64,000 bases of DNA from Elioraea sp051860475 (GTDB lineage: Bacteria > Pseudomonadota > Alphaproteobacteria > Acetobacterales > Acetobacteraceae). The DNA is taken from NCBI RefSeq assembly GCF_051860475.1, contig NZ_JBHYDW010000007.1:1-64000 (forward strand). Direction: 5' to 3'. The position numbers and the translations under genes are program-made. Every line of letters starts with the position of its first letter. Position 1 is the first letter of the stretch. Below the pieces are notes generated by a model. That model was given only the letters and a program-made list of their open reading frames with translations, was not told where the DNA came from and ran no database searches. Below, in pieces: positions 34,645-44,105 of this stretch.

Positions 34645-35466
34645 GTGAAGAAGGACACGCCGATCCTCGAATCAGCGCAGGTGTCGCTGCGCTTCGGCGG
34701 CGTGCGCGCACTGACGGATGTGTCCTTCTCGGTCGAGCGGGGCGAGCTCTTCTCGATCATCGGCCCGAACGGTGCGGGCAAGACCTCCATGGTGAACTGC
34801 GTCTCGGGCCGCTACCGCCCGACCGAGGGGCGGGTGCTGTTCGAGGGCCGCGACATCACCGCGATGAGGCCCAACCACCGCGCGGATCTGGGCATCGGCC
34901 GCACCTTCCAGAACCTCGCCCTGTTCGGGCACATGTCCGTGCTCGACAACATCCTGGTCGGCCGGCACCACCTGCTGAAGAACAACTTCGTCACCGGGAT
35001 GCTCTACTGGCTCGGCGGGGCGCAGACGGAGGAGCTCGCGCATCGGCGCGAGGTCGAGGACATCATCGACTTCCTCGAGATCCAGCACATCCGCAAGGCG
35101 CCGGCGGGCACGCTGCCCTACGGGCTGCGCAAGCGCGTCGAGCTCGCGCGCGCGATCGCGCTCAAGCCGAAGCTGATCCTGCTCGACGAGCCGATGGCGG
35201 GGATGAACCTCGAGGAGAAGGAGGACATGGCCCGCTACATCGTCGACCTCAACGAGGAGTGGGGGATGACGGTGATCATGATCGAGCACGACATGGGCGT
35301 GGTGATGGACATCAGCCACCGCGTGATGGTGCTCGACTTCGGCCGCAAGATCGCCGAGGGAACGCCCGAACACGTGATGGCGGACCCGCACGTGAAGCGC
35401 GCCTATCTGGGCGAGTCCGATGACGTGCCAGTGGCCGGCGACACCGAGACCGACACGGTCGCCTGA
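34645..35466 (+). CDS. livG: Branched-chain amino-acid-type ABC transporter ATP-binding protein LivG
   Basis: A 273-residue ATPase starting at a GTG with GGGAAGGGAGA upstream. Walker A GPNGAGKTS (about 39-47), Q-loop TFQNLALFGHMSV, a signature region that reads PYGLRKRVELARAI instead of LSGG, and Walker B LILLDEPMAGMN. LivG-type proteins commonly have this PYG variant. First gene of a long plus-strand run of transport and acyl-CoA genes. Confidence 0.88.
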   Translation: MKKDTPILESAQVSLRFGGVRALTDVSFSVERGELFSIIGPNGAGKTSMVNCVSGRYRPTEGRVLFEGRDITAMRPNHRADLGIGRTFQNLALFGHMSVLDNILVGRHHLLKNNFVTGMLYWLGGAQTEELAHRREVEDIIDFLEIQHIRKAPAGTLPYGLRKRVELARAIALKPKLILLDEPMAGMNLEEKEDMARYIVDLNEEWGMTVIMIEHDMGVVMDISHRVMVLDFGRKIAEGTPEHVMADPHVKRAYLGESDDVPVAGDTETDTVA

Positions 35467-35472
35467 CCGCTC

Positions 35473-37407
35473 ATGGCCCTGCCCGACCTCGCCCGCCACG
35501 ACACGCTGCCCAAGCTCCTCTCGCTGCACGCGCGCGAGCACGGGGCCGAGATCGCGCTCCGCGAGAAGGATTTCGGCATCTGGCGCTCGATCACCTGGGC
35601 CGACTACCACGAGCGGGTACGCGCCTTCGCGCTGGGACTCGCGAGCCTCGGGATCGGCAGGGGCGATGTGGTCGGGCTGATCGGTGACAACCGCCCGGAC
35701 TGGGTGATGGGCGAGGTGGCGGCGCATGCGGCGGGCGCGATGTCGCTCGGCATCTATCGCGACGCGCTCGATGACGAGGTCGCCTATCTCCTCTCCTACG
35801 CCGAGGCAAAACTCGTCTTCGCCGAGGACGAGGAGCAGGTGGACAAGCTGCTCGCCCTCGGTGAGCGCGCGCCAAGCCTGCGCCACATCGTCTATTCCGA
35901 TCCACGCGGGATGCGCAAGTACGACGATCCGCGGCTGATGGCGGTCTCGGCCCTCATCAAGCAGGGCGAGGACCTTCGCCTCGCCGAGCCTGACCGCTAT
36001 GATCGGATGGTGGAGGCGACGCGCGGCGAGGACATCGCGATCCTCTGCACCACCTCCGGCACCACCGCGCGGCCCAAGCTCGCGATGCTGACCGCCAAGG
36101 CGCTGATCACCCACTGCGCCTGCTATCTGGGCGCCGATCCGAAGGGCCCGGACGACGAGTACGTCTCCGTCCTGCCGCTGCCCTGGATCATGGAGCAGGT
36201 CTATGTGATGGGCTGGGGCTTGCTCTCGCGCATGAAGGTGAACTTCGTCGAGGAGCCGGACACGATGATGGCCGATTTCCGCGAGATCGGCCCGACCTTC
36301 GTGCTGTTCGCGCCGCGGCTCTGGGAGGCGCTCGCGGCGGATGTGCGCGCGCGCGTGATGGAGTCGACGCGGCTGAAGCAGCGTCTTTATGAGTTCGGCA
36401 TGAAGCAGGGTCTCGCCGCGCTCGAGAAGGGCGGGCGGTCGGCCTTGGCGGACGCGCTGCTGTTCCGCGCGCTGCGCGACCGGCTGGGCTTCTCGCGGCT
36501 GAGATCGGCGGCGACGGGAGGTGCGGCGCTCGGCCCCGACACGTTCCGCTTCTTCCAGGCCATGGGCGTGCCGTTGCGCCAGCTCTACGGCCAGACCGAG
36601 CTGCTCGGCGCCTACACCATCCACACCGCCGAGGACGTGGACTTCAACACCGTCGGCGTACCGTTCGACGCCTCCGTGGAGGTGAAGATCAACAACCCGG
36701 ACGCCAACGGCGTTGGCGAGATCGTCACCCGCCATCCCAGCATGTTCGCCGGCTATTTCGGGAACGAGGAGGCGACGAAGGCGGATCTGCGCGACGGCTG
36801 GATGCACACCGGCGACGCGGGCTACTTCGACGCGAAGGGCCACCTGGTGGTGATCGACCGCATCAAGGACATCGCCACCACCGCGCGCGGCGACCGTTTC
36901 AGCCCGCAGTTCATCGAGAACAAGCTGAAGTTCAGCCCTTACGTGGCCGAGGCGGTGATCCTGGGCGATCAGCGCGACTACCTCGCGGCGATCATCTGCA
37001 TCCGCTACCCGATCGTCTCCAAATGGGCCGAGCGCAACCGCATCGCCTTCACCACCTACAGCGACCTCGCCGCCAAGCCGCAGGTGGCGGAGATCCTGAA
37101 GCGCGAGATCGAGACAGTGAACGCCCAGATCCCCGAGGCGCACCGCATCCGCAAGGCGGTGCTGCTCTACAAGGAGCTGGATGCCGACGACGACGAGCTC
37201 ACGCGCACACGCAAGGTGCGCCGCGGCGTGATCGCGCAGAAATACGGCGACATCATCGAGGCGATCTACGGCGACCGGCCCGAGATCCCGGTCGACACCG
37301 TGATCAAGTTCCAGGACGGCACGACCCAGCGCATCCGCACGACGCTGCGCGTCATCGAGCTTCTTCCCGCGCCGGCTGCCGCGCCCGCACCGGCCCACGC
37401 CGCATGA
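35473..37407 (+). CDS. AMP-dependent long-chain-type acyl-CoA synthetase
   Basis: A 644-residue adenylate-forming ligase that would activate a carboxylic acid to its CoA ester in the cytosol. P-loop CTTSGTTARPKLAML at about 193-207 (Ala replaces the usual Gly of TSGTTGxPK), A5-type motif LYGQTELLGAY near 370, GWMHTGDAGYFD near 440, IDRIKDI near 458. The C-terminal segment ELTRTRKVRRGVIAQKY holds the A10 lysine. Inserted between livG and livH, six and seven bases from each, so the imported ligand is probably activated by it. Confidence 0.87.
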   Translation: MALPDLARHDTLPKLLSLHAREHGAEIALREKDFGIWRSITWADYHERVRAFALGLASLGIGRGDVVGLIGDNRPDWVMGEVAAHAAGAMSLGIYRDALDDEVAYLLSYAEAKLVFAEDEEQVDKLLALGERAPSLRHIVYSDPRGMRKYDDPRLMAVSALIKQGEDLRLAEPDRYDRMVEATRGEDIAILCTTSGTTARPKLAMLTAKALITHCACYLGADPKGPDDEYVSVLPLPWIMEQVYVMGWGLLSRMKVNFVEEPDTMMADFREIGPTFVLFAPRLWEALAADVRARVMESTRLKQRLYEFGMKQGLAALEKGGRSALADALLFRALRDRLGFSRLRSAATGGAALGPDTFRFFQAMGVPLRQLYGQTELLGAYTIHTAEDVDFNTVGVPFDASVEVKINNPDANGVGEIVTRHPSMFAGYFGNEEATKADLRDGWMHTGDAGYFDAKGHLVVIDRIKDIATTARGDRFSPQFIENKLKFSPYVAEAVILGDQRDYLAAIICIRYPIVSKWAERNRIAFTTYSDLAAKPQVAEILKREIETVNAQIPEAHRIRKAVLLYKELDADDDELTRTRKVRRGVIAQKYGDIIEAIYGDRPEIPVDTVIKFQDGTTQRIRTTLRVIELLPAPAAAPAPAHAA

Positions 37408-37414
37408 GGTCCGG

Positions 37415-38308
37415 ATGAACTGGGAACTGCTGTTCCAGCTCACGCTCAACGGGCTGATCGTCGGCACGCTCTACGGCGTGGTCGCGATGAGCTTCGTGCT
37501 GATCTACAAGGCCTCGCAGGTGGTGAACTTCGCCCAGGGCGAGTTCCTGCTGGTCGGCGCCTGGGTGTGCTGGTGGCTGCTGACGGAATACCGCGTGCCC
37601 TTCCTCTGGGGCTTCCTGATCACGCTCGCCTTCATGACGCTGTTCGGCATCCTGATCCAGGTGGTCGTGCTGCGCCCGCTGATCGGCGAGCCGGTGATCA
37701 GCGTGATCATGGTGACGATCGGGCTCTCGATCTTCTTCCAGGCGCTGATGAAGTGGATGTTCGGCGTGTTCGCCCAACCCTTCCCGCCGATCTTCGAGAC
37801 CCAGGTGGTGAGCGTGATGGGGCTCGATGTGCAGACCGTCTATCTGATGAGCCTCGTCATCAGCCTCGCGATCATGGGTGGTTTTGCCTGGTTCTTCACC
37901 GCCTCGAAGCACGGGCTGGCGATGCGCGCCACCGCCTTCGACCAGCAGGTGGCGCAGTCGCTCGGGATTTCCGTGCGGCAGGTGTTTGCGATGTCCTGGG
38001 CGATCTCGGCGGTGGTCTCGGCGGTCGCCGGCGTGGTGGTCGGCGTGGTGAACGGCGTCAGTTCCGCGCTCTCGTTCTACGGCATCAAGGTGTTCCCGGC
38101 CGTGATCCTGGGCGGGCTCGACTCCATCCTCGGCGCGGTGCTTGGCGGGATCATCGTCGGCGTGCTGGAGAACGTCGCGCACTTCTTCGACAGCACGCTG
38201 CTGAACTGGGGCAACATGTACCAGATCGCACCGTTCTACGTGCTGATCCTGATCCTGATGATCAAACCCTACGGACTGTTCGACACCAAGAACATCGAGC
38301 GGGTGTGA
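37415..38308 (+). CDS. livH: Branched-chain amino-acid-type ABC permease LivH
   Basis: A 297-residue inner-membrane permease with about eight helices and the LivH signature (NGLIVGTLYGVVAMSFVLIY at the N-terminus; VNFAQGEFLLVGAW; RATAFDQQVAQSLGISVRQV for the ATPase-contact loop). Together with LivM forms the channel. Seven bases after the synthetase. Confidence 0.92.
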   Translation: MNWELLFQLTLNGLIVGTLYGVVAMSFVLIYKASQVVNFAQGEFLLVGAWVCWWLLTEYRVPFLWGFLITLAFMTLFGILIQVVVLRPLIGEPVISVIMVTIGLSIFFQALMKWMFGVFAQPFPPIFETQVVSVMGLDVQTVYLMSLVISLAIMGGFAWFFTASKHGLAMRATAFDQQVAQSLGISVRQVFAMSWAISAVVSAVAGVVVGVVNGVSSALSFYGIKVFPAVILGGLDSILGAVLGGIIVGVLENVAHFFDSTLLNWGNMYQIAPFYVLILILMIKPYGLFDTKNIERV

Positions 38309-38320
38309 GGGGCGCGCACC

Positions 38321-39391
38321 ATGGCCGCGATCGCGATGACCCCGTGCGGCGACTTCCGCCAGTCCTACCGCGAGGACACCACGATCTTCCCGACCCGGCT
38401 GTCACGCTGGTTCGCGATCGGGGGTGTTGGCCTGCTCTGCCTCGTGCCGCTGACGGGCGACCGCTACGTGCTGAGCCTGATGATCCAGATGGGCTATCTC
38501 GGCATCGCGGCGCTGGGGCTCAACATCCTGGTCGGGTTCACCGGCCAGATCTCGATCGGGCACTCGGCGTTCTTCGGCGTCGGCGCCTTCGCCTCGGCCT
38601 GGTTCGTCGAGCACGGCGTCCCTGTGCTCCTGGCGATCCCGCTCGCCGGCGTCGCCACCACCGCGGTGGGCATGGTGTTCGGCATCCCGGCCGCGCGGCT
38701 GAAGGGGCTCTATCTCGCGATCGCGACGCTGGCCGCGCAGTTCATCATCGAGGATTTCTTCGCCCGCGCACGCTGGTTCACCGGCGGTGTGGCCGGGCGC
38801 ATCACCCAACCGCCCTCGCTGTTCGGCTTCGCCTTCGACAGCAACGAGACCTACTTCTACGTGGTGCTCGCCTGGGTCGTGCTGATGTTCATCGGTGCGG
38901 CCAACCTGATGCGCTCGCGCGACGGCCGCGCCCTGGTCGCGGTGCGCGACCACTATCTCTCGGCCGAGATCATGGGCATCAACCTCACCTACTACCGCAC
39001 GCTGTCGTTCGGCATCTCATCGTTCTTCGCCGGCATCGGCGGCGCCCTCTACGCCCACTACATCCTGTTCGTCTCGGTCGAGGCCTTCACCATCCTGTTC
39101 TCGATCCAGTTCCTCGGCATGATCATCATCGGGGGCCTGGGCAGCGTGATGGGCTCGATGATGGGCGCGGTGTTCATGGTGATGCTGCCGGAGGTGGTGC
39201 AGTGGTTCGCCGATGCCGTGGCGGGCGGGATGATCGACCGGGCGCTCGGGCTCGGCAACGCGGTCAGCTTCCTGCGCGAGATGGTGATCGGGGCTGCGAT
39301 CATCCTGTTCCTGATCTTCGAGCCGGACGGGCTCGCGCATCGATGGAGGCTGATCAAGGCGTACTGGAAGCTGTATCCTTTCTCGCACTGA
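38321..39391 (+). CDS. livM: Branched-chain amino-acid-type ABC permease LivM
   Basis: A 356-residue permease with about nine helices. LivM features: GYLGIAALGLNILVGFTGQI with SIGHSAFFGVGAF near 60-90, and the cytoplasmic loop SRDGRALVAVRDHYLSAEIM near 202-221. The N-terminal 30 residues (FRQSYREDTTIF) are cytosolic. Follows livH by 12 bases. Confidence 0.92.
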   Translation: MAAIAMTPCGDFRQSYREDTTIFPTRLSRWFAIGGVGLLCLVPLTGDRYVLSLMIQMGYLGIAALGLNILVGFTGQISIGHSAFFGVGAFASAWFVEHGVPVLLAIPLAGVATTAVGMVFGIPAARLKGLYLAIATLAAQFIIEDFFARARWFTGGVAGRITQPPSLFGFAFDSNETYFYVVLAWVVLMFIGAANLMRSRDGRALVAVRDHYLSAEIMGINLTYYRTLSFGISSFFAGIGGALYAHYILFVSVEAFTILFSIQFLGMIIIGGLGSVMGSMMGAVFMVMLPEVVQWFADAVAGGMIDRALGLGNAVSFLREMVIGAAIILFLIFEPDGLAHRWRLIKAYWKLYPFSH

Positions 39392-39434
39392 GGGGCGGCG
39401 AACGGCCCCGATGGAAACGTCTAGGAGGTCAAGG

Positions 39435-40724
39435 ATGATGATGTTTCGTTCCATGCTTCTGGCCGCGGCCGCCGCGGTCGGGTTCGCCGGGTCGGCGGAC
39501 GCGCAGCAGCGGATTCCGGTTGGCCATCTGATGGACAACTCGGGCCCGACCTCGGATGTCGGCGTGCCCTACGGCCAGGGGGTGGCCGATGCGCTCGCCT
39601 GGGTGAATCGCCGCGGCGGCGTGGCCGGGCGGCAGCTTGCCGTCTCCGGCTTCGACTACGGCTACCAGGCGCCGCGCGCGATCTCGCAGTACCAGGCCTG
39701 GACCCAGCGCGAGCGCGTGGTCGCGATCCAGGGCTGGGGCACGGTCGACACCGAGGCGCTGATCGCCTTCGTCACGCGCGACCGCATCCCCTACATCTCG
39801 GCCTCGTACTCGGCCGCGCTGACCGACCCGACGGGCCGCGCGCCCCGCGCGGACAAGGCAGCACCCTTCAACTTCTTCTACGGCCCGTCCTACTCCGATG
39901 CGCTGCGCGCGATGATCCAGTGGGCGGCCGAGGACTGGAAGGCGAAGGGCGGCCAGGGTCGGCCGAAATACGTGCACATGGGGGCGAACCATCCCTATCC
40001 GAACTCGCCCAAGGCGGCCGGCGAGGCGCTGGCGGCCGAGCTCGGCTTCGAGGTGCTGCCGGCGATCCAGTTCGCGCTGACCCCGGGCGACTACACCGCG
40101 CAGTGCCTTGGCCTGCGCAATGCCGGCGCCAACTACGCGTATCTCGGCAACACCGCGGGCTCGAATATCTCCGTGCTGCGCGCCTGCCAGACCGCCGGCG
40201 TGCAGGTGCAGTTCCTCGGCAATGTCTGGGGCATGGACGAGAACGCCATGAAGGCGGCCGGCGTGGCGGCGAACGGCGTGGTGTTCCCGGTGCGTACCGG
40301 CATCACCTGGGGCGGTGACGCACCCGGCATGGCGAGCTTGCGCGAGATCAGCCAGGGCGGCGCGTCTGCGGCGGCGGAGTACCGGCCCGTGCACTATCTC
40401 GCCGGCGTGTGCAGCACCATGCTGATGGTCGAGGCAATGCAGACCGCCGCGGCCAATGGTGGCCAGGTGACGGGCGATCGCATCCGCGAGGGCTTCTACG
40501 CGCGGCGCGACTGGGTTCCGCAGGGGTTCGAGGGCGTGTGCAACCCGTCCAACTTCAGCGTCGAGGACCATCGCGGCCAGATGCGGGTCGCGCTGTTTCG
40601 CTCCGTCGTGACCGGCGACACCACGCAGGGCTCGGTCGCCGAGCTGATGCGCGCCGGCACGATGAAGCTCGAGCCGGTGACGACCATCACGCTCGAGCGG
40701 CGTCAGGACTGGCTCGGCTGGTGA
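39435..40724 (+). CDS. Branched-chain amino-acid-type ABC substrate-binding protein
   Basis: 429 residues from the first of several tandem ATG codons at 39435; AGGAGGT at 39423-39429 supports this start. Signal peptide (FRSMLLAAAAAVGFAGSADAQ) then the type I periplasmic-binding fold (IPVGHLMDNSGPTSDVGVPY, VNRRGGVAGRQL). This branch binds amides, branched amino acids or aromatic and aliphatic acids; given the flanking acyl-CoA genes, an organic or branched-chain acid is plausible. A strong hairpin follows at 40732-40758. Confidence 0.88.
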   Translation: MMMFRSMLLAAAAAVGFAGSADAQQRIPVGHLMDNSGPTSDVGVPYGQGVADALAWVNRRGGVAGRQLAVSGFDYGYQAPRAISQYQAWTQRERVVAIQGWGTVDTEALIAFVTRDRIPYISASYSAALTDPTGRAPRADKAAPFNFFYGPSYSDALRAMIQWAAEDWKAKGGQGRPKYVHMGANHPYPNSPKAAGEALAAELGFEVLPAIQFALTPGDYTAQCLGLRNAGANYAYLGNTAGSNISVLRACQTAGVQVQFLGNVWGMDENAMKAAGVAANGVVFPVRTGITWGGDAPGMASLREISQGGASAAAEYRPVHYLAGVCSTMLMVEAMQTAAANGGQVTGDRIREGFYARRDWVPQGFEGVCNPSNFSVEDHRGQMRVALFRSVVTGDTTQGSVAELMRAGTMKLEPVTTITLERRQDWLGW

Positions 40725-40731
40725 GCCGGGC

Positions 40732-40758
40732 GGGCGGGCGGCACGGCGCCGCCCGCCC
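40732..40758 (+). promoter_or_regulatory. Intercistronic hairpin between binding protein and livF
   Basis: GGGCGGGCGGC (40732-40742) pairs perfectly with GCCGCCCGCCC (40748-40758), 11 bp with a 5-base loop and no T-run. It starts 8 bases after the binding-protein stop. Such hairpins usually protect the binding-protein message or cause partial termination so that it is made in excess of the other subunits. Confidence 0.6.
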
Positions 40759-40776
40759 CTCGCGCACGGGGACGAC

Positions 40777-41616
40777 ATGGACGGAACCGCCACCACCAAG
40801 ACGCAGCAGCGCTGGGTCGATACGCTCCCGGCGCTGCTCGAGGTGAACAACGTCGAGGTCGTCTACAACGACGTCATCCTCGTGCTGCGCGGGCTGTCGC
40901 TGAAGGTGCCGCAGGGGCACATCGTCGCGCTGCTCGGTGCGAACGGCGCGGGCAAGTCGACCACGCTGAAGGCGATCTCCGGCCTGCTCAAGACCGAGGA
41001 GGGCGAGATCACCCGCGGCGACATCCTGTTCGGGGCCGAGCGGCTGAACGGCATCGACCCGGACCGGATCGTGCGCAAGGGCATTTTCCAGGTGATGGAA
41101 GGCCGCCGGATCATCGCCGACATGACGGTGATCGAGAACCTCCGTCTCGGCGCCTTCACGCGCTCGGATGGCGACGTGAAGCGCGACATAGAGATGGTCT
41201 ACGGCTACTTCCCGCGGCTGAGGGAGCGCACAGGGCTTGCGGGCTATCTCTCGGGTGGTGAGCAGCAGATGCTGGCGATCGGACGGGCCCTGATGGCACG
41301 GCCGAAGCTCATTCTGATGGACGAACCGTCGATGGGGCTCTCGCCGCTGCTCGTGAAGGAGGTGTTCGGCATCATCCGGCGGCTGAACCAGGATCTCGGC
41401 ATCACCATCCTGCTGGTCGAGCAGAATGCGCGGATGGCGCTATCGGTTGCCTCCTACGGCTACGTGATGGAGCAGGGGAAGATCGTGCTGGACGGCACCG
41501 CGGAGGAGCTGGCGAACAACGAGGACGTGAAGGAGTTCTACCTCGGCGGCCACGGTGCCGAGCGCAAGAGCTTCAAGAACCTGAAATCCTACAAGCGTCG
41601 CAAGCGCTGGCTGTAG
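40777..41616 (+). CDS. livF: Branched-chain amino-acid-type ABC transporter ATP-binding protein LivF
   Basis: A 279-residue ATPase. Walker A GANGAGKST (about 53-61), signature LSGGEQQMLAIGRAL, Walker B LILMDEPSMGLSP, H-loop replaced by the LivF-type VEQNARMAL. It has a longer basic C-terminus (KSFKNLKSYKRRKRWL) than E. coli LivF, often seen in transporters of this organic-acid subfamily. Pairs with LivG. Confidence 0.9.
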   Translation: MDGTATTKTQQRWVDTLPALLEVNNVEVVYNDVILVLRGLSLKVPQGHIVALLGANGAGKSTTLKAISGLLKTEEGEITRGDILFGAERLNGIDPDRIVRKGIFQVMEGRRIIADMTVIENLRLGAFTRSDGDVKRDIEMVYGYFPRLRERTGLAGYLSGGEQQMLAIGRALMARPKLILMDEPSMGLSPLLVKEVFGIIRRLNQDLGITILLVEQNARMALSVASYGYVMEQGKIVLDGTAEELANNEDVKEFYLGGHGAERKSFKNLKSYKRRKRWL

Positions 41617-41620
41617 CGCG

Positions 41621-42862
41621 ATGCCGACCGGCGATTTCTTCGACGTGCTGGAGGTGCGGGACCCGCAAGCGCGCGAGGACGCGCTGATGGGTGCGCTGGC
41701 CGCACACCTCGTGCAGGCCCGGGCCTCCGCGCCCTACTACGCGCGGCTCCTGGTAGATGTTGAACCGGATGCGGTCTGCACGCGCGAGGCGCTTGCCGCA
41801 CTGCCGCTGACCCGCAAGTCGGAACTCGGCGCGATCCAGGCCGCACACCCCCCCTTCGGCGGCTTGACCACCGTGCCCGCCGAGCGGCTCGCGCGCATCT
41901 TCGTCTCGCCCGGACCGATCTATGACCCCGAGGCCGGCGGGCGCGACTACTTCCGCTTCGGCCGCGCGCTCTATGCCACCGGCTTGCGCTCCGGGCATAT
42001 CCTGCACAATACGTTCTCGTATCACTTCACACCGGCCGGCGTGATGCTCGAGCGCGGCGCGCGCGCGCTCGGCTGCGCGGTGGTGCCCGCCGGCCCGGGC
42101 AACACCGAAATGCACGCGCGCGCGATCGCGCATCTGCGGCCCCAGGCCTATTCGGGCACGCCCGACTTCCTCAAGACCATCCTCGAGAAGGGCGACGAGC
42201 TCGGCCTCGACCTCACCTCGATCCGCCGCGGCCACGTGACGGCGGGCCCCTACTTCCCTGCCCTGCGCCAGTACTACGCCGAGCGCGGGCTGACCGTGCT
42301 GCAGTCCTACGGCACGGCCGATCTCGGCCTGATCGCCTACGAGAGCGAGGCACGCGAGGGGATGATCCTCGACGAGCACGTGATCGTCGAGATCGTCCGG
42401 CCTGGCACCGGCGACGTCCTTCCGCACGGCGAGGTCGGCGAGGTCGTTGTGACGCTGCTCACCCCCGAGTATCCGCTCATCCGCTTCGCGACCGGCGATC
42501 TGTCCGCCGTGCTGCCCGGCACCTCGCCCTGCGGGCGCACCAACACGCGCATCAGGGGCTGGCTGGGCCGCGCCGACCAGGCGACCAAGGTGAAGGGCAT
42601 GTTCGTTCGCCCCGAGCAGATCGCCGACATCGCGCGTCGCTTCCCCGACCTCGGACGGCTGCGGCTGGTGGTGGAACGCGCCGCCGACAGCGACGTGATG
42701 ACCTTGCGCGCCGAGGCGCCGCCGTCAGCGTCCGGCCTCGCGGAGCGACTCGCCGAGACGCTGCGGGACGTGACCAAGCTGCGCGGCGCGATCGAGCTGG
42801 TTGCCCCCGGCAGCCTGCCGAACGACGGCAAGGTGATCGACGACCGCCGCCCGGTCGGGTGA
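41621..42862 (+). CDS. Phenylacetate-CoA ligase-like (PaaK family) AMP-forming enzyme
   Basis: A 413-residue protein of the PaaK/CapK branch of adenylate-forming enzymes: LPLTRKSEL near the start, YSGTPDFLKTILEKG at about 172-186, QSYGTADLGLIAYE near 228 (ATP/substrate site), and the hinge region GWLGRADQATKVKGMFVRPEQI. The usual Ser/Thr-rich P-loop is altered (FVSPGPIYDP), as in several degraded PaaK relatives. Five bases after livF. Probably a second acyl activation enzyme for the imported acid; the substrate cannot be read. Confidence 0.8.
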   Translation: MPTGDFFDVLEVRDPQAREDALMGALAAHLVQARASAPYYARLLVDVEPDAVCTREALAALPLTRKSELGAIQAAHPPFGGLTTVPAERLARIFVSPGPIYDPEAGGRDYFRFGRALYATGLRSGHILHNTFSYHFTPAGVMLERGARALGCAVVPAGPGNTEMHARAIAHLRPQAYSGTPDFLKTILEKGDELGLDLTSIRRGHVTAGPYFPALRQYYAERGLTVLQSYGTADLGLIAYESEAREGMILDEHVIVEIVRPGTGDVLPHGEVGEVVVTLLTPEYPLIRFATGDLSAVLPGTSPCGRTNTRIRGWLGRADQATKVKGMFVRPEQIADIARRFPDLGRLRLVVERAADSDVMTLRAEAPPSASGLAERLAETLRDVTKLRGAIELVAPGSLPNDGKVIDDRRPVG

Positions 42863-42932
42863 GCCGCCGCTCTTGCCGCGCGGCGGCGCCGGCGCGCATG
42901 ATTGGCGGCACCAGTCCGCGGATGCTTGACCC

Positions 42933-44105
42933 ATGCTGCCGAACCGTCTGACCACCCTCGAGTTCGACCACGGCGACGACATCGCCATGCTGCGCGACAG
43001 CGTACGCGGTTTCGCCGCCGAGAAGATCGCCCCGCTCGCCGCCGAGATCGACCGCACCGATGAATTCCCGCGTCATCTCTGGCCGGAGATGGGTGCGCTC
43101 GGCCTGCACGGCATCACGGTCGACGAGCAGTACGGCGGTGCCAACATGGGCTATCTCGCGCAGTGCGTCGCGATGGAGGAGGTGAGCCGTGCCTCGGCCT
43201 CGGTCGGGCTCTCCTACGGCGCTCATTCCAATCTCTGTGTCAACCAGATCAAGCTGAACGGCACCGAGGAGCAGAAGCGGCGCTACCTGCCCAAGCTCAT
43301 TTCGGGCGAGCATCTCGGTGCGCTTGCGATGAGCGAGCCCGGCGCGGGCTCCGACGTCGTGTCGATGAAGCTGCGCGCCGAGAAGCGCGGCGATCGCTAC
43401 GTGCTGAACGGCACCAAGATGTGGATCACCAACGCGCACTACGCCGAGACCATGGTGGTCTATGCCAAGACCGATCCGGCAGCGGGCAAGGACGGCATCA
43501 CCGCCTTCATCGTCGAGCGCGGCTTCACTGGATTCCGCCCTGCGCAGAAGCTCGACAAGCTTGGCATGCGTGGCAGCCCGACCAGCGAACTGGTGTTCGA
43601 GGACTGCGAGGTCCCGGAGGAGAACGTGCTCGGCCGCGTCGGCGGCGGCGTGCGCGTGCTGATGAGCGGGCTCGACTACGAGCGGGCGGTACTTGCTGCC
43701 GGCCCGCTCGGCATCATGCAGGCCTGCCTCGATGTCGTGCTGCCCTACGTGCACGAGCGCCGGCAGTTCGGCCAGCCGATCGGCGAGTTCCAGCTCATCC
43801 AGGGCAAGCTCGCCGACATGTACACGACCTTCAATGCCTGCCGCGCCTATGTCTATGCCGTGGCGCAGGCCTGCGACCGCGGGCGCGTCACCCGCAAGGA
43901 TGCCGCCGGCGCGATCCTCTACACCGCCGAAGCAGCAACGAAGATGGCGCTGGACGCGATCCAGATCCTCGGCGGCAACGGCTACATCAACGACTACCCG
44001 ACCGGGCGGCTCCTGCGCGACGCCAAGCTCTACGAGATCGGCGCCGGCACCTCCGAGATCCGCCGCATGCTGATCGGCCGCGAACTGTTCCGCGAGACCG
44101 CGTGA
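42933..44105 (+). CDS. ivd: Isovaleryl-CoA dehydrogenase
   Basis: A 390-residue acyl-CoA dehydrogenase, normal length. FAD and substrate motifs: ALAMSEPGAGSDVVSMKL near 131-148, MWITNAHYAETMVVYAKTD, EFQLIQGKLADMYT, and the ETF-contacting tail QILGGNGYINDYPTGRLLRDAKLYEIGAGTSEIRR. The catalytic base of IVD lies in helix G; Glu250 in GLDYERAVLAAGPLGIMQA fits. It oxidises isovaleryl-CoA to 3-methylcrotonyl-CoA in leucine breakdown and passes electrons to ETF. Adjacent mccB and mccA make this assignment strong. Stop overlaps mccB (GTGA). Confidence 0.92.
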   Translation: MLPNRLTTLEFDHGDDIAMLRDSVRGFAAEKIAPLAAEIDRTDEFPRHLWPEMGALGLHGITVDEQYGGANMGYLAQCVAMEEVSRASASVGLSYGAHSNLCVNQIKLNGTEEQKRRYLPKLISGEHLGALAMSEPGAGSDVVSMKLRAEKRGDRYVLNGTKMWITNAHYAETMVVYAKTDPAAGKDGITAFIVERGFTGFRPAQKLDKLGMRGSPTSELVFEDCEVPEENVLGRVGGGVRVLMSGLDYERAVLAAGPLGIMQACLDVVLPYVHERRQFGQPIGEFQLIQGKLADMYTTFNACRAYVYAVAQACDRGRVTRKDAAGAILYTAEAATKMALDAIQILGGNGYINDYPTGRLLRDAKLYEIGAGTSEIRRMLIGRELFRETA

